From contig CAJNOI010000002.1 in the NCBI GenBank assembly GCA_905250115.1, positions 812,771 through 876,770 on the forward strand: 64,000 bases of DNA. The letters are read 5' to 3'. Position numbers and translations under genes: made by a program. The stretch is from Adineta steineri (lineage: Eukaryota > Rotifera > Eurotatoria > Adinetida > Adinetidae). Below, in pieces: positions 1 through 13,600 of this stretch. The notes beneath the pieces were generated by a model. It saw only the letters and a program-made list of their open reading frames with translations, was not told where the DNA came from and ran no database searches. Position 1 is the first letter of the stretch, and each line of letters begins with the position of its first letter.

Positions 1-44
1 AAGACACAAATGAAAAATGAAATTTAGTCTAACTTCTTTTTTAG

Positions 45-1499
45 AACTCCTCATGTTCTTTTTATTCCAGCTGCAACAGCAACAGGTAAATAAAAATAAT
101 CATATTTAAAAAATCTACAAAGCGATATTTCTTTACTTCATTGATTTTAGGAGTCAATTCTGTAGCTATCAGTTGGCCTACAACGAATCAATTACTTATC
201 TACAAAGTTGCTAAACCGGATAATAAAGGAAAAGGTAATCGAATCTTTGTCTCTTTTTCATTTCATTTATACTTTCATCTTTCAGAATCATCCGATGCTC
301 GTCCTATTTCTATATGGCCATTTTCAAGTCATATTACAAGTTTAACTTATGATTCAAAACATGAACAACTTGCCGTAGCACTTGAATCAGGAAATGTTTG
401 TATTATAGAACGAACAACTGGTAATAAAATAATATTATTATAAAAAATAATATTTAATTTTTTTCATTAGGTGTAAATGATCTTTCATCCATTCAACATA
501 TTAGTTCCGTTCCAACTATTGATATTCATGCAATTGATTCATTAGAACGTTCAACAAATACTCATAATCAAAAGAAACAAAACGGGTTTTTTGTTTTATC
601 TCAAGATGGTAAAATCTATCGAATTAAATTTAAATCTGTATTAACTAATGAAAATAATGATGAACAACAAAATATGATCGTATGTTTTCCTCCGTACGTA
701 TATTATTATTTGAATTCAATAAATAAATTTATTGATTTACGTTACTTCTATTTTTTTTTAAATAGAGAACAAAGTAAAGATTCATCAAAAATTACTCGAA
801 TGATGTTTTTTAATTGTAATCCATCAAATTTAGTAAGTCATTTTTATTATTTCTATCTGGGTGAGTTTTAATTCATATTATAAATATTAGTTTTTAAGTA
901 TCAATGAATTGAATCGTATTTATATAAATGATGCATTAAAATGTACACAATTATGTGAGATTACTTTATCACAATCAGCTACAGACGAAAATAATCCAAT
1001 TCAAATTGCATTTATTGATGATGCACGATCAATTATTATTGGAGGTAATTCTATAAGATAGGATATGTATTCTGAGTATCAAAATTTCTTTATTTAATTT
1101 CAGTTCCTGATAATGAATCATCATCTTTATGTCTTTATCGTGTTCCATTGGAACATTTTCCTTCACTCGAATCCTATTATCCTGAACGTAAACCTCCTAT
1201 TGTCGATGAAGTAGAACCAATTATAGAAACTAAACCTACAAAAACTACAACATCGAAATCTAAACCAGTTGTTTCAGTAGTCGTTGAAATAGATAAAACT
1301 ACTTTATTATTTGATGAAAAAATGAAAGAAACATTTCGTAAAAGGTAATCAATGAAAAAGTTCTTTCGATTAATTTTTATTTTTTTGTTTTGAAACTTTT
1401 TCTAGACAATCTGATACGTTTGACCGACGTGAACGTTTATGTACTCGTTGGAATGAAATAAAACTTCATTTTAATCCAGTTTATGAGCAGACAACATAA
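45..1499 (+). CDS. WD-repeat-like protein, 3' part (possibly WDR93-like)
   Basis: This is a multi-exon gene whose 5' end lies left of the window. Readable exons are about 45-85, 151-234, 286-420, 471-693, 766-832, 899-1044, 1104-1344 and 1406-1499, joined by GT-AG introns of 50-75 bp, with a TAA stop at 1497-1499. The translation has WD/propeller-like blades, such as the stretch TPHVLFIPAATATGVNSVAI, then ISWPTTNQLLIYKV, then SHITSLTYDSKHEQLAVAL. It ends in a charged tail with the motif RERLCTRWNEIKLHF. The layout suggests a ciliary WD protein; WDR93 is my best guess but is not secure. The gene is convergent with the p85-like gene, with only about 60 bp between the two stop codons. Confidence 0.55.
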
Positions 1500-1561
1500 A
1501 AATGAGATAACTTTATTTATTTCACATTAAAATATAAAAAGAAAAAGAAAAAAAATGAAAT

Positions 1562-4500
1562 CTATATTTTGATATTTGCATGCGATTTAATAGGTACTGT
1601 TAAACATGTATTTAAATCGGGATTATTTTCAGCTAAAGAATGTTCTGTATAATATGTAACTAACTCTCCCAATGAACGAAATGATCGATCACAATAAGCG
1701 AAACTATTTCCATCCATATTTGATGCAACAAATCGAAATGCATAATTTTGATTTGGATCACGACCAATACGACAATCATATATAACATTATTATGAACTA
1801 ATGTTAATGCATAAAGACCAGTTGATGATGTTCGTATAAGATAAGTACCTTCGACACATGATTTTAATAATCTATGAGCTGTTTCACGATTAATTGTTGC
1901 TAAATACCATGGTTCATCATTTGGTAAATCAAGAAAACTATTAGAATAAAATCTATAAATAAATCAAAATAATTTTTTTCTTCATACTTATTAATTTCAT
2001 GTTGTTCAACACCTTTATCTGCAAGTATTTTCATACATGTTGCAATTTTATTTTCATAATTAATCATATTCGTTTTTCTTTCATCAAGTGTTTTTATTAA
2101 TTGATCACGTTTTAATTGTTGTTCTGTAAATGTTGCATTTAAACCTTTAAGATTAGTAATAAAATGTTCAACACGTTGTTCAAGATATTTAAATGAACGA
2201 TCATATTCAGTTTTTTCAGTTTGCTTTTGACATTGTAAATAATGATCACGATTAAGTTTCATTTGTTTTTCATATATTATTTGAATTCTAATTAAAGAAA
2301 AATATGTATTTATCTTTTAGTGATTTATAAAAAATCATACCTTCCATATGCCATTGTTGATCGTTGTATTTCACTCATATATGTTATTATTTGATCAAGT
2401 TCAATTTTTAATGATGCACAATCATGTTCCATTTCATTATATTTCATTGTTAATTCAAGTAAAGCTATACGTAATAGATTTTGATCATTAATATTTGATA
2501 GAACAATTGCATAATTATCCAAATCATCATGTTGTATATTCGATAAAAATATATCACGACGAATTGGTTTAGCTAATTTCATATCAGAATTTAATATAGG
2601 AAAATGTTTTGATAGAGAATTATGCGTATAATATTCAATTAAATCTTGTATTGTTGGAAAAAAACATGAATTTAATGAAAAACCATATTGTCCTTGTTTA
2701 TTCATACATATTTTAATGAAACGTTGTTGACCATCAAGTTGAACAACGAGTGTAAATGGTGCTGATACACTTGCTTCGGTTGAAAAACGTACATAATAAT
2801 CTCCATCATTAATTGTAACAGATTTTGTTGAAAGTTTATTTGTTAACAATTGATTATCTTGTCGATTATAAAACCATGGACATTTATCAAGCGATTGTTG
2901 TTGAGAAATTAATGTATTGATTGATGGAGTTTGTTGAAAAGCATTTAAAGGTGGTCGTTCAGCATTCCAATCGATTTCATAGATAAAACGTTTTAATAAA
3001 TGAACATGATCTTTATCGTTACGAGCATGTGACATTATCATTGGCCATGGTGGTCTAAAACGAAACAATAATAACCTATTGATAATTGATTTTATTTCTT
3101 ACCGAAATATAAGTTGTTTAAATATTGCAACGAGTTTATCAACAACTCGTTCGGGTTCATATGGTTTAACTGTATGATGTTGATTTATATTTGTCATAGC
3201 AAGATCATAATCAAGTTTCCAAATTTTAATTATATGACACATCATAAACTTAAGAAAATCAACATAAAATGGCATAGAATAATTACAAACAAATTCTTGA
3301 ATAACTTGTGTTGGAGCATTAACCAAATTAAGAAAATCTTCATAATTTTCATCTGGTATAATACCTTAGACACAAAAAAAAATTTCTTTTAACCTTTATT
3401 TAACCGAAAATAACTATAAACAATACGAGTACATATATTTTTATTAGTTTCTGTCTTTTAATAAAAGAACAATTGAGCAAATGTACGGATTTTTAGACAA
3501 TACATTATCTTATAATACTATCGATATGTCTTTATAAAAAAAATATTATTATATTTATGATGAATAAGTCACCTGAGATTGATAACTATCTGTGAAAAAA
3601 AAATTCGGGATACAGTCGATAAAATCTCATGATATTTAAATAACCTTATACATACTTTCGTTTTTATATTTATCAATCATTCGATGATTCTGACATATAC
3701 TTATTACATTAACTTACCTATTCCTGGTTCTTTAAGACTAATTTTAACTAAACTAGCTAATTCTGATAATTCCATTTTTTTAAAATCCATTTTTTCAATA
3801 TCCTAGAAAATAAAGATTTATATCCTATAAAAAAAATTTCTTCATTATTTACGTTATCATTGATTAATTTTCTCAGTTGAGCAATACGTGCAGATTCAAT
3901 AGAAAATCGATATGCATCGATTAAAGATAAGATAGGATTATCTTGTACAATATTTTCTAATGATTGACATAAACGTGTTATAATAATAGGTAATTGTGTT
4001 TTAGAATCAATAGGTTGATCATTAAAATCAGTTCCAATAATTGTATGACATTCAAGTTGTTTATTTGTATGTATACAACGTTTTGATGGTAATTTTGAAC
4101 ATTGTCGATGCATAACAAGACCACAACGACTACATTGTAAACCTTGATGAATTATTCCATATAAATATTTTTCACATAAATCACATATACGTCTTTCATA
4201 AAATGTTGTACAAATAAAATTATCACCATGATTATTTGTTGATAATTGTGTACGAAAACGTTCAAATGATATAGGACGATATTTATCACGTGTTTTTAAT
4301 TCTTTTATTGCATCTAATATAGCTTGTCGTTGATAACTATCATGTATATGATCATGTTTTAATTGTTCATCAGTTAATGATAATAAAATTTCACCATCAT
4401 ATTTTAATGATTGAAAATTTGGTGCATAACGATATAAATTAACAACAGCTAACCATTCACATACATCACTGACTGTCCAGTCATTTATTGATATACTTGT

Positions 4501-4758
4501 ATCATATGTTATTAAAGTACGATTATTCGTATGACATGCATTTAAACCGGGACATGTACCAGTTGTTAATACAAGTGTACATTCAACATGAAAATAATCA
4601 CCACAATTTGTACATTGATAACCAATATTACCGGAACCCCATATATAATCTTCACAATAAGGACACCAAGCTGGTGTTTTAAAATATCTTAAACGATATT
4701 TATGATCACTAACTATTGTTTCGCGTTGTGGTGATGTTATACTAACATAATTCGCCAT
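1562..4758 (-). CDS. PIK3R: p85-type PI3-kinase regulatory subunit with N-terminal C1-SAM-C1
   Basis: This is a regulatory and adaptor subunit of class IA PI3-kinase. It starts at the ATG at 4756-4758 and stops at 1562-1564. Exons on the minus strand are about 4758-3853, 3802-3718, 3364 to near 3105, near 3050-2325, about 2265-1990, and about 1955-1562. Domains in order are: a C1-like zinc finger (CPYCEDYIWG...CTNCGDYFHVEC), a SAM domain (INDWTVSDVCEWL), a second C1 (CDLCEKYLYG...CSRCGLVMHRQC), and a RhoGAP/BH domain resembling p85 (LIFR followed by DWNAERPPL). Then come an N-terminal SH2 with its phosphotyrosine arginine (GDYYVRFST), an inter-SH2 coiled coil, and a C-terminal SH2 (GTYLIRTSS, LVTYYTEHSLAENNPDLNT). 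Vertebrate p85 has an SH3 where this protein has C1-SAM-C1. The SH2-coiled-coil-SH2 module predicts binding to p110 and to phosphotyrosine partners at the membrane. One intron (about 3365-3717) is much longer than the rest. Confidence 0.85.
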
Positions 4759-6134
4759 TTCAATGTGTGATTTATTTGTTTTAATTAGAAAAAAAATATA
4801 TGACAGATCATTATTTGAAACGTTTGGTTCATTAATATACCAATAAAAGATTGTTATTATATCTAGATGTCAGGTTTGACTTATTAGACCAATGATAAAG
4901 CTGTTTTCTATTTATTTGTTCCGTTCTTTCTTTTTTTCTTCTTCTTCTTTTTTGTTCTCTCTCTTCTTGTTAGCTGTCTGATTGATGAAGAATATTTTTT
5001 TTCATGATAAATGAGATTATTCTTTTTCTATGTTCTACAATTGAGATTATTATGTTTTCATAAGACTATTATCAAGTTTCTCAATGTTGATCTTCGTTTG
5101 ATTTTATATTCATGTTTGTCAATATACATATTTTATTAAATATATATATCAATAATCTACATTATTTTATTTTTATATATAAGTTACTCTTTATATCTGT
5201 ATACGAAAGACAGACTCTTGATTACTTTACATGGTATACTGAAAAAAAAAGGCAAATGTCAAATATAGTTGCTCTTTCTTTCTGTCGTGTTATTTTTCAT
5301 GTGCATGCATTACATATACATTCCAGCTTTTGTTAGTTAGTCTTCTAGTTTTTCTTCTACTCTCTTGTCCTGTTGACATATATACAGATACTTGTCTTGC
5401 TTTTTTTTCGTTTATGATACTTGTCGTTTTTCATCTTTAGAAATATGTAAGTAAACACCAAATGTTCGTTAAAACAAGAAAAAAAAGGGAGCAAGCGAGA
5501 GGAAAACTGATCCTCTGGGGTATATGAGAAGTGACGTGAGAATGCCAATGTAAAAGAAAGAAAGCAAAACAGACTTCTTGATTAGTATACATAGACAAAG
5601 ATGCATTTGTTCAGTCGATGTATTTATCTTGCGTTCGGTGAAATGTATAAAGAAGAACATTTACTTTTTTTCTCTTTTTTTTACATAATAATGCTTATGG
5701 CATGATGTTTCAAACAACTATTGATGAAAAATAAATAGTAACGGCCTGTTTTAAGATAAGGCTGTCACTAACATTGTTAACTTACAAAAAAGAAATCCGC
5801 CTTCTTCGTTTTCTACTTCTATTTCTTCTTCTTCTTTATTATTTAGCCCTCTTTTTCTTATTTAGCTCTTGTAGACAATTATGTTACAGACACATCAAAA
5901 CTGTCTGCTATTACTAATCAGGTGCGTGTATGTGGAAAAAATAGCATTAAGACAAGAAGTCTCTTTGACGCGATGATTAGCTTCTAAGACATTTTTTTTC
6001 TCATGTAACTTCTTCTTTTGTATACATCAAGGTCAATAACTTTCATTGAGATGAGTATATGTATACGTTGTGTTGCTGTAGCTTTTTCATTAATTTTTCA
6101 TTCAATGATCTCCATCATATGCGACAGGAAGAAC

Positions 6135-6234
6135 NNNNNNNNNNNNNNNNNNNNNNNNNNNNNNNNNNNNNNNNNNNNNNNNNNNNNNNNNNNNNNNNNN
6201 NNNNNNNNNNNNNNNNNNNNNNNNNNNNNNNNNN
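6135..6234. other. Assembly gap (100 N)
   Basis: A run of exactly 100 N, the conventional size for a gap of unknown length. It is bordered by T-rich and GT-rich low-complexity sequence that probably caused the break. Confidence 0.99.
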
Positions 6235-7222
6235 TTTTTTTCCTTCTTTCAGTTCATCATCTTGAGTATGTATGTGTGTGTGTCTCTGTACGTGCGTGTG
6301 TCTTGATACGTTAAGTCTCTGTAATCAAAGATGTTCCCTTCGTTAAATTTCTCTGACAATAATTCATTTCATCGTCAAATACACTGATAAGATGATCATC
6401 TGCTTTTGTTGACAGTTGCACTAAGATCATCCCTGATAAGACAAACTGTGTGAACACATGACGATAAAACATCGACTACACACAATCAACGTCATGAAGG
6501 TAACTCGCTAGCACAATGATCGTCATAGTTCTCTTTACTTTAGATAGATGTGATAGTAGTAACTAATTTCCTACCTCTTTCTCTCTGTCTTTCCTTTTTC
6601 TTTTTCTTTTTTATATAGCAAACCATCGTTTGCAGGCGACAAGAAGAAGTAGAAGAAGAAGAAGAAGAAAGAAAAAAAACTTAGTTTATGCGTTTGAATG
6701 CTTGCACACGAGCACGTCGAGTGCATGTTGTTTTTCTTATTCTCTTATGCAAGATGTTGTGCCAACCACATAAAATGATAGAAAGAAAAAAGATGAAGAT
6801 GATATGACAAAAAGACTCTAACGAGACTGTATGACAGAAAAAAAAATAACAAATAAACAATGAGTATTGTTTAATTACTTTTAATTGAGCAAATATCATT
6901 GCATTGCATTCTATTGTATGGTAAGTTAATCGCTTTATATTACTATTGGATTATGATATCGTATAACTTAATAGTTATTAAATAAAGATATATATATTTG
7001 TTTATGTACACATGATTTTGTTACTCTCATATTACTGGCAATATTTGTCCCATCATCGTTTCGCGTCATCTAATTTAATTATTCTCCAGATAGACAATGG
7101 AAGAGTGTAAGACGCACGCTTGCGCTCGTGCGTTCACGAAGAAACAATAACAAGTAGCAACACGGTAGCGTCAACGACGACTGCCGATAGTAGAGAATAT
7201 ACTAGGTTGGTTATCAAAGGAA

Positions 7223-7241
7223 AAGAGAGAGAGAGAGAGAA
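7223..7241. repeat. (GA)n microsatellite
   Basis: A short alternating GA run in the presumed upstream region of the CAPS gene. It may be a GAGA-type promoter element or simple sequence; the sequence alone cannot decide. Confidence 0.7.
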
Positions 7242-7664
7242 GGATTTCAATTAGTCGTACCAGCAAGAGTTTAGAGGTAGTAACCTAGTCAGCTTGCATA
7301 CGAGTGCTCACGTCATCGAGTGGCGTCGATGATGACTGACGTGTGTTTTTTCGAAGTGTGCGTGCTTGCATACGTTCGTAAGTACCGAAATAGACGATGA
7401 CTACTTTTAATTGAACAAGAGCTTTTGTATCGAGACATAGATAGTTCTTTTGTTTAACGTTTCATACTTTTATTATTTTTCTTTGTTGTTTTTATAGAAA
7501 AAGAAATCAGTTTTCATATATATATATATACATTTATGAATATGTATATATTTATTTAAATATATGTCATTGATAAGATGCTTTTGAGATCAATGACTAT
7601 ATTACTTTTATCTATTCACTTATTGACGAGGTTATCCAATGTAGAATAATGAAGATAACAAATT

Positions 7665-10600
7665 ATGCTGCATGATTCCTCAGAAGATGATGGCGACGGC
7701 CCCGATACTGAAAAAGACCCAATTGTTCAACAACAGGTAAGTTCAATATATTAATAAATGAAATTAAATAATTTTATTAGGTGTCTATAACTCGTCCATT
7801 ACCTCTATCGATTCGATCAATAACACCAAATCCAACTTGTCCGAATTCTACTGTTAGTTCACCAGCATTACATACAAAATCACATCATGGCGATCATATA
7901 CCATCATCATCTAAAACTTCACCAATGCCATCACATCGAATATTTCAAACGATGCCAACGACTTCAACAACTGATTCACCAACTATATCCGTACATCCAT
8001 CAACTACTACAACTTTTTTTCAAGATACTAGTCAATCAATAGTACCTATTAAAACCGATACAAATAGTTTAAGAAGTGCAGATTCAACAACATCTTCAGA
8101 AGAACCTCTACATCCATCATACTTAACACAACATCAACCAAATGCAATACGTCATCAAGAGTTATCATCACCAAATACAAGATTTCGTTCACCGCATGGA
8201 CATCCATCAGTATCAAGTATTGGTAATTCTACATTTCTTTTAACACATATAACGAATTTTATTAATAGGTACAACAATATCAAGTACTACTGGTCTACCA
8301 ATTGATCGTATGCCATCACCCTCACCATCCGTACTTAGTGAACGTGAACGTGAAGAAAATGAACGTGTTGAACGTGAATTAGAATTGAAACGTAAACGTC
8401 TTCAAGTCTATGTATTCGTTTGTCGTTGTGTTGCATGTCCATTTAATTCAAAACAATCGTCAGATATGGCAAGAAAACATTTAAAAGTAACTCTTGTTCA
8501 ATATGGTGTTATCAAAGAAAGATTTTTAGCATTTCTCAATGGTAAAACTCATATTGAAGCAGACGAAGGTAAACTATAAATCATAAGAAGCAATACCTAT
8601 ATGTTACTTTTTTTTATTATTTTTAGCTTTTATAAATGCTGTTCGTTCATATTATGAAGTATTTCTTAAAAGTGAACGTATTGGTAAAATGGTCCAATCC
8701 GGTGGTTGTTGTTCGGATGATTTTCGTGATGTATTTCGTATAAATATTGAAAAACGTGTACGAAGTTTACCTGATATTGATTCACTCAAAATAAGCAAAG
8801 ATACGGTGCTCACTTTATGGATGTCTAAATATGATGCTATTTATCGTGGTCAAGATCAAGATCAAGAGAATCCTAATCGTCGTTTATCAAAATCAAATTA
8901 TATGTCAACATCAGCTGAATTAATTATGAGTAAAGAACAATTATATGATATGTTTCAAAATGTATTAAGTATAAAAAAATTTGAACATCAGTAAGTATTA
9001 ATAAAAAAGAATTCATTGAAAGAAACAGCTTACCTTAATCACTATTCGCATGAATGAAGTTGATCCAATTAGATGATAGGCTCAAATTGATGACGTCGCT
9101 GACAGACCTTTTACGACTTAATACATAAGTGACGCCTACGCTCGAATTCTAATCAGATTATATGGATTTGAATATAATCTGATTGTAAACATATAGATTT
9201 TGATCAATATCTAGTCGACTAAGCTTTTATAAAAAAAAGATTTTAATATTATTTTCTTTTTTTAGGATGATTTTCAATAGTGCTCAAGTAAGAAATAAAA
9301 AATTTATTTTAAAAATTTGTAAATTTTTATTATTTTTCTATAGCTTGATAATAATGATGAACAAGCTGCTACTATTCGTCGTGAACTTGATGGTCGAATG
9401 AAACAAGCTGAATCATTACAAAGAGTAAGTCAACATATATTAATCAACAAAAATATATATATATATATAATTATTAAAATAACAAAATATTCCAGGATTT
9501 ATTAAATGATCTTTGTCAAAAGATGAAAAAGGTGTTTTTTTTTAAGTACATCCTTGCTTGCATGAATTAAAAAGTAGAAAGAATCTTGCAGCATGAATTC
9601 ATTTTATTAGACAAAGAAAATTATTAAAATTCTTGTTTTTCTTTTATAGCAACGGGGTTTAATGCCAAAATTTGTACATAAAGAAATGGATACATTATAT
9701 GTTGATGAATTAAAAAAGCTTATAAATGATTTAATGAGTAATCTTGAAAGTTTACCAGTACGTGGTGGTTCAGAACAAAAACTCTTAAGTAGAAAACGTG
9801 GGCCAGCACATGGACGTCTTGCAAATACTGGTAGTAATTCATCATCTGGTTTGAATTCATCAAATAAATCTACTCATAATGATGGTAATAATCATGCTGA
9901 CGATAATGAACCAGGTCTATCTAAATTAGCATTTGTATTAAATTTTAATGTGAATATAACTGTAAAAGAAGTACGTGGATTAAAATCAGTTCCAACAAAT
10001 CGTATTGTTTATTGTACGATGGAAGTTGATGGCGGTGAAAAATATCGTACTGAACATGCAGAAGCTGGAAAACCTATTTGGGAATCTCTTGCAGAATTTC
10101 CAACGAATCAAATTTTACCAATTGTTAAAGTAAAACTTTATATGGAAAAACCTGGTATACTTAGTTTAGATGATAATAAACTTGGAAAAGTAACATTACA
10201 AATTGATCCAACATTTAATAAAACAAATTGGTGGACAGATATGATTAAAGATAAAAGTGCATCTACTGATGAATTAAAAGTGAAATTAGATGTACGAATG
10301 GAAAAACCACAAAATCTTAAAATGTGTGGGTATGTATCGATTTGATATATATATACATAAAATTATAGCATTCGTTTTTTGTAGTTGGTGCTATGCTCGT
10401 GGTAAAAATGTTTGGGAAAAATGGAAACGTCGATACTATGCATTGGTTCAGGTTTCTCAATATTGGTTTGCTATATGTAGCTATCGTGAAAAAAAATCTG
10501 AACCTACTGACACCATGCCACTTGAAGGTTATACCGTTGATTATGCTGAACCAGATAATGGTAAATTATTCTTTTATGAAAAATACTTTAATTTCATTGA

Positions 10601-13600
10601 TTGTACAGGTTTAGTTATGAATGATGCAAAATATTTTTTTAAAGCTGTACGTGAAGGTGATGTTGTTACATTTGCAACAAATGAAGAAAATGAAAGACAT
10701 AGTTGGGTACAAGCATTATATCGTGCTACTGGTCAATCACATAAACCAACACCGCCAGTAACAATAACTAATAAATCATCACAAGGTGCTTCTGGATCAG
10801 GCCAAAGAGATCCAGCTGGTAAGAATTTCTCAAGAAAATAATTTGAAAATATTTCTTTCTAATAACAAAAACAATAATATATTATCTAGGACAGTTACCT
10901 GTTTCACGTACACAGTCGTATGATCTCGTAGAGAGAGCAAATTATTTTCGAAGTCTATTCAAATTGATACCAGCTAAACAATGTGATGTTTTGAGTTTCT
11001 TTGAATAAGCATGAGCATGTGCAAATATTTGAACGATCATTATATTTGCATGAGAATGTTTATATATCAATTTATAAGAAAATATTTATTTATTATTGTT
11101 ATTTATCTTCTTTTAGATTCGGATCGATCAAAAAAACTTGGTTTCGATGAATATATTCAAAGTGATCCATGTAAATTTGATCATCATGATCTTTTTAGAA
11201 CATTACAATCAGTAACACTTGATTATCGTTTACGAGATCCATATTGTTCTTTGGTAAATATATTAATAATTTTGATAAGAATAAATTAATACGTTTTTTT
11301 TCTTCTATTTTAATTTTAGGGCTGGCTAAGTCCTGGACAAAGTTATGTACTTGAAGGTAATTGATTTACAGATTAGAATTTCATTAATTTTCGCATCTAA
11401 ATTGATAATTATCATAAATAAATAATTTCGAGAAACGATTTAGAAGATTATTTTTAATCCGTTTTTATTATTTAGAATATTGTTCTCGATATGGTGTTCG
11501 TGGTTGTGTCCGACATTTATATTATTTGAATGATTTACTTGACCGAGCTGAACAAGGATTTATGATTGATCCACAATTAATTCATTATAGTTATGTATTT
11601 TGTAATTCACATGTCTCAGGAAATCGGTAATTTCATATAAAGATTTTTATTCACAAAAAACAAAAATTCAATTATTTTCTTTTTAAGACCTGATAATAAT
11701 GTATCGACAATAACTATGGAAGAAAAAGATCGTTTTAATGAAATAAAAGAACGATTAAAATTATTTCTTGAACATCAAGTAACCAATTTTAGATATGCAT
11801 TTCCATTTGGTCGACCCGAAGGTGCATTAAAAGCAACATTAAGTTTATTAGAACGTGTTTCATGTAAAGATATGGCTACACCAATATCTCGTGATGATAT
11901 ACGAAATTTTATTGGTAAATGCCTTGAAAATGCTGCATATATTAATTATACACGTGTATCTGATCAAGCTAAAATTGAAGGTAAAAATAACACAGTTATT
12001 GTATTTACTGTCATTCGTTGCTCTAATGTTGTACCAAAAAGTTCATTCTATCATTTAAAAGAAATTTATTTGGTAAAAAGATAACGGTAAAATTTCATGT
12101 GTTCTAATTCCCCCCGTTATTTTTAGTAAAAACAAAGCTAAATGAGAATAAATAGTTTTCCATTATTATTTTAATTCTAGTAGCTTTTTTGTCATGCGAC
12201 CATATTATTTATTGTTGTTATTCTAACATAGTTCATCCATAAACAAAGCGCATGCAATAAATGGTTGCTCTATGATTTTCTCTCTCTGTCTCTCGATTAT
12301 CTTTATTTTAATAATTTAATTTTTATATTTAGAAACAGTTTATAACAGTGATGATTCACCAAGAAAAAAAATCGATGATTTAATACATTTAGCAGAATTA
12401 TGTATTGAATTATTACAACAAGATGCTGAACATTATCAAGAAGCTTTTCAACAATATAATGATTTATTAATTGAACATGAAGAAATTTTTTGGTCTTTAT
12501 TTGTTGTTGATATGGAACATGTTATTGATCAACAACCAATTGAAAGTTGGGATTCATTTCCGTTATTTCAATTATTAAATGATTATCTTCGTGTACATGG
12601 TAAAAAAATTCATTTGTTTGTTGATGTTTTAGAAAAGTTTTCCTATTATTAGAATCATTATCACAAGGTCGATTTCATCAACAATTACGTGATACATTTG
12701 CTCCATTAGTTGTTCGTTATGTAGATTTAATGGAATCATGTATAGCACAATCCATACATAAAGGTTTTGAGAAAGAAAATTGGAAATTAAAAACGTATGA
12801 TTGTTTTTAAATAAAATATAAAAATTTAATTCCTTTTCTGTTTAGTCGTGGATGTGCAACAAGTGAAGATATTCTATGGAAACTTGATGCTTTACAAAAT
12901 TTTATTCGTGATTTACATTGGGTATATTGATGATGATTTTTTTCTTCTAAAGAGATTTGTATATTTTTTAGCCGGATGAAATATTTGGTGAACATTTAGA
13001 AAAACGACTTAAACAAATGGCGTCAGATATGATAGAAGCATGTGGAAAAAGAGTATGGCGTCATTTTGAAGCATGGATGAAAAAAGGTGGATTAATTGGT
13101 GGTACTAGTTGTGATTATCTTCTCCCATCTGAATGTTGTGTTATGGTTAATGTTATACTTGATTGTAAAGTTCAAGTAAATAATCATTTATAAATTTTTA
13201 TTTTATCGATATATTTTCTCTCGTTATTTTTGTTTAGGCTTTAAAATTATGTGCATTAAATAGTGGTGATCTTCATCAATATCATACACGTATTGATGAA
13301 TATTTAGAAAAAATTTTAAAAGATATGTCAAAAGTATTAATACAAAAATTAGTTAGTGTACTTGATTCAGTATTAAAAAAATTATCACGTTATGATGAAG
13401 GATCATTTTTTGCTCAAATTCTTTCATTAGCAGTAAGTTCTATCTTTTTTTGTATTTCCTCTATAGTATATATATTATCATCATATAGAAACCAATTAAT
13501 GAAGATGGTCAAGCATATGTATCATGTGTAAATACAAATTTAGAACAATTACGACAAAAAATCAGTGATGAAATATTTACATTGAATATATTTGAGGAAT

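Larger units (their letters stand above)
4759..7664. other. Gene-free stretch upstream of CAPS
   Basis: No convincing coding exon was found on either strand. The stretch holds T-rich and polypurine/polypyrimidine tracts, a GT-rich patch at about 6263-6301, a GAA run at about 6643-6668, a (GA)n run at 7223-7241 and a (TA)n run near 7517-7531. The part from about 7100 to 7400 is visibly richer in CG dinucleotides than its surroundings and could hold promoter or 5'UTR sequence for the CAPS gene. A strong 3' splice site (TTTTTATAG at about 7490-7498) may belong to a 5'UTR intron or a trans-splice site of that gene. Confidence 0.5.

Noticed and set aside
5112-6899. Several 60-98 codon frames in the stretch before CAPS
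   Set aside because: Phe/Tyr/Ser-rich chance frames in T-rich DNA; two run across the N gap.
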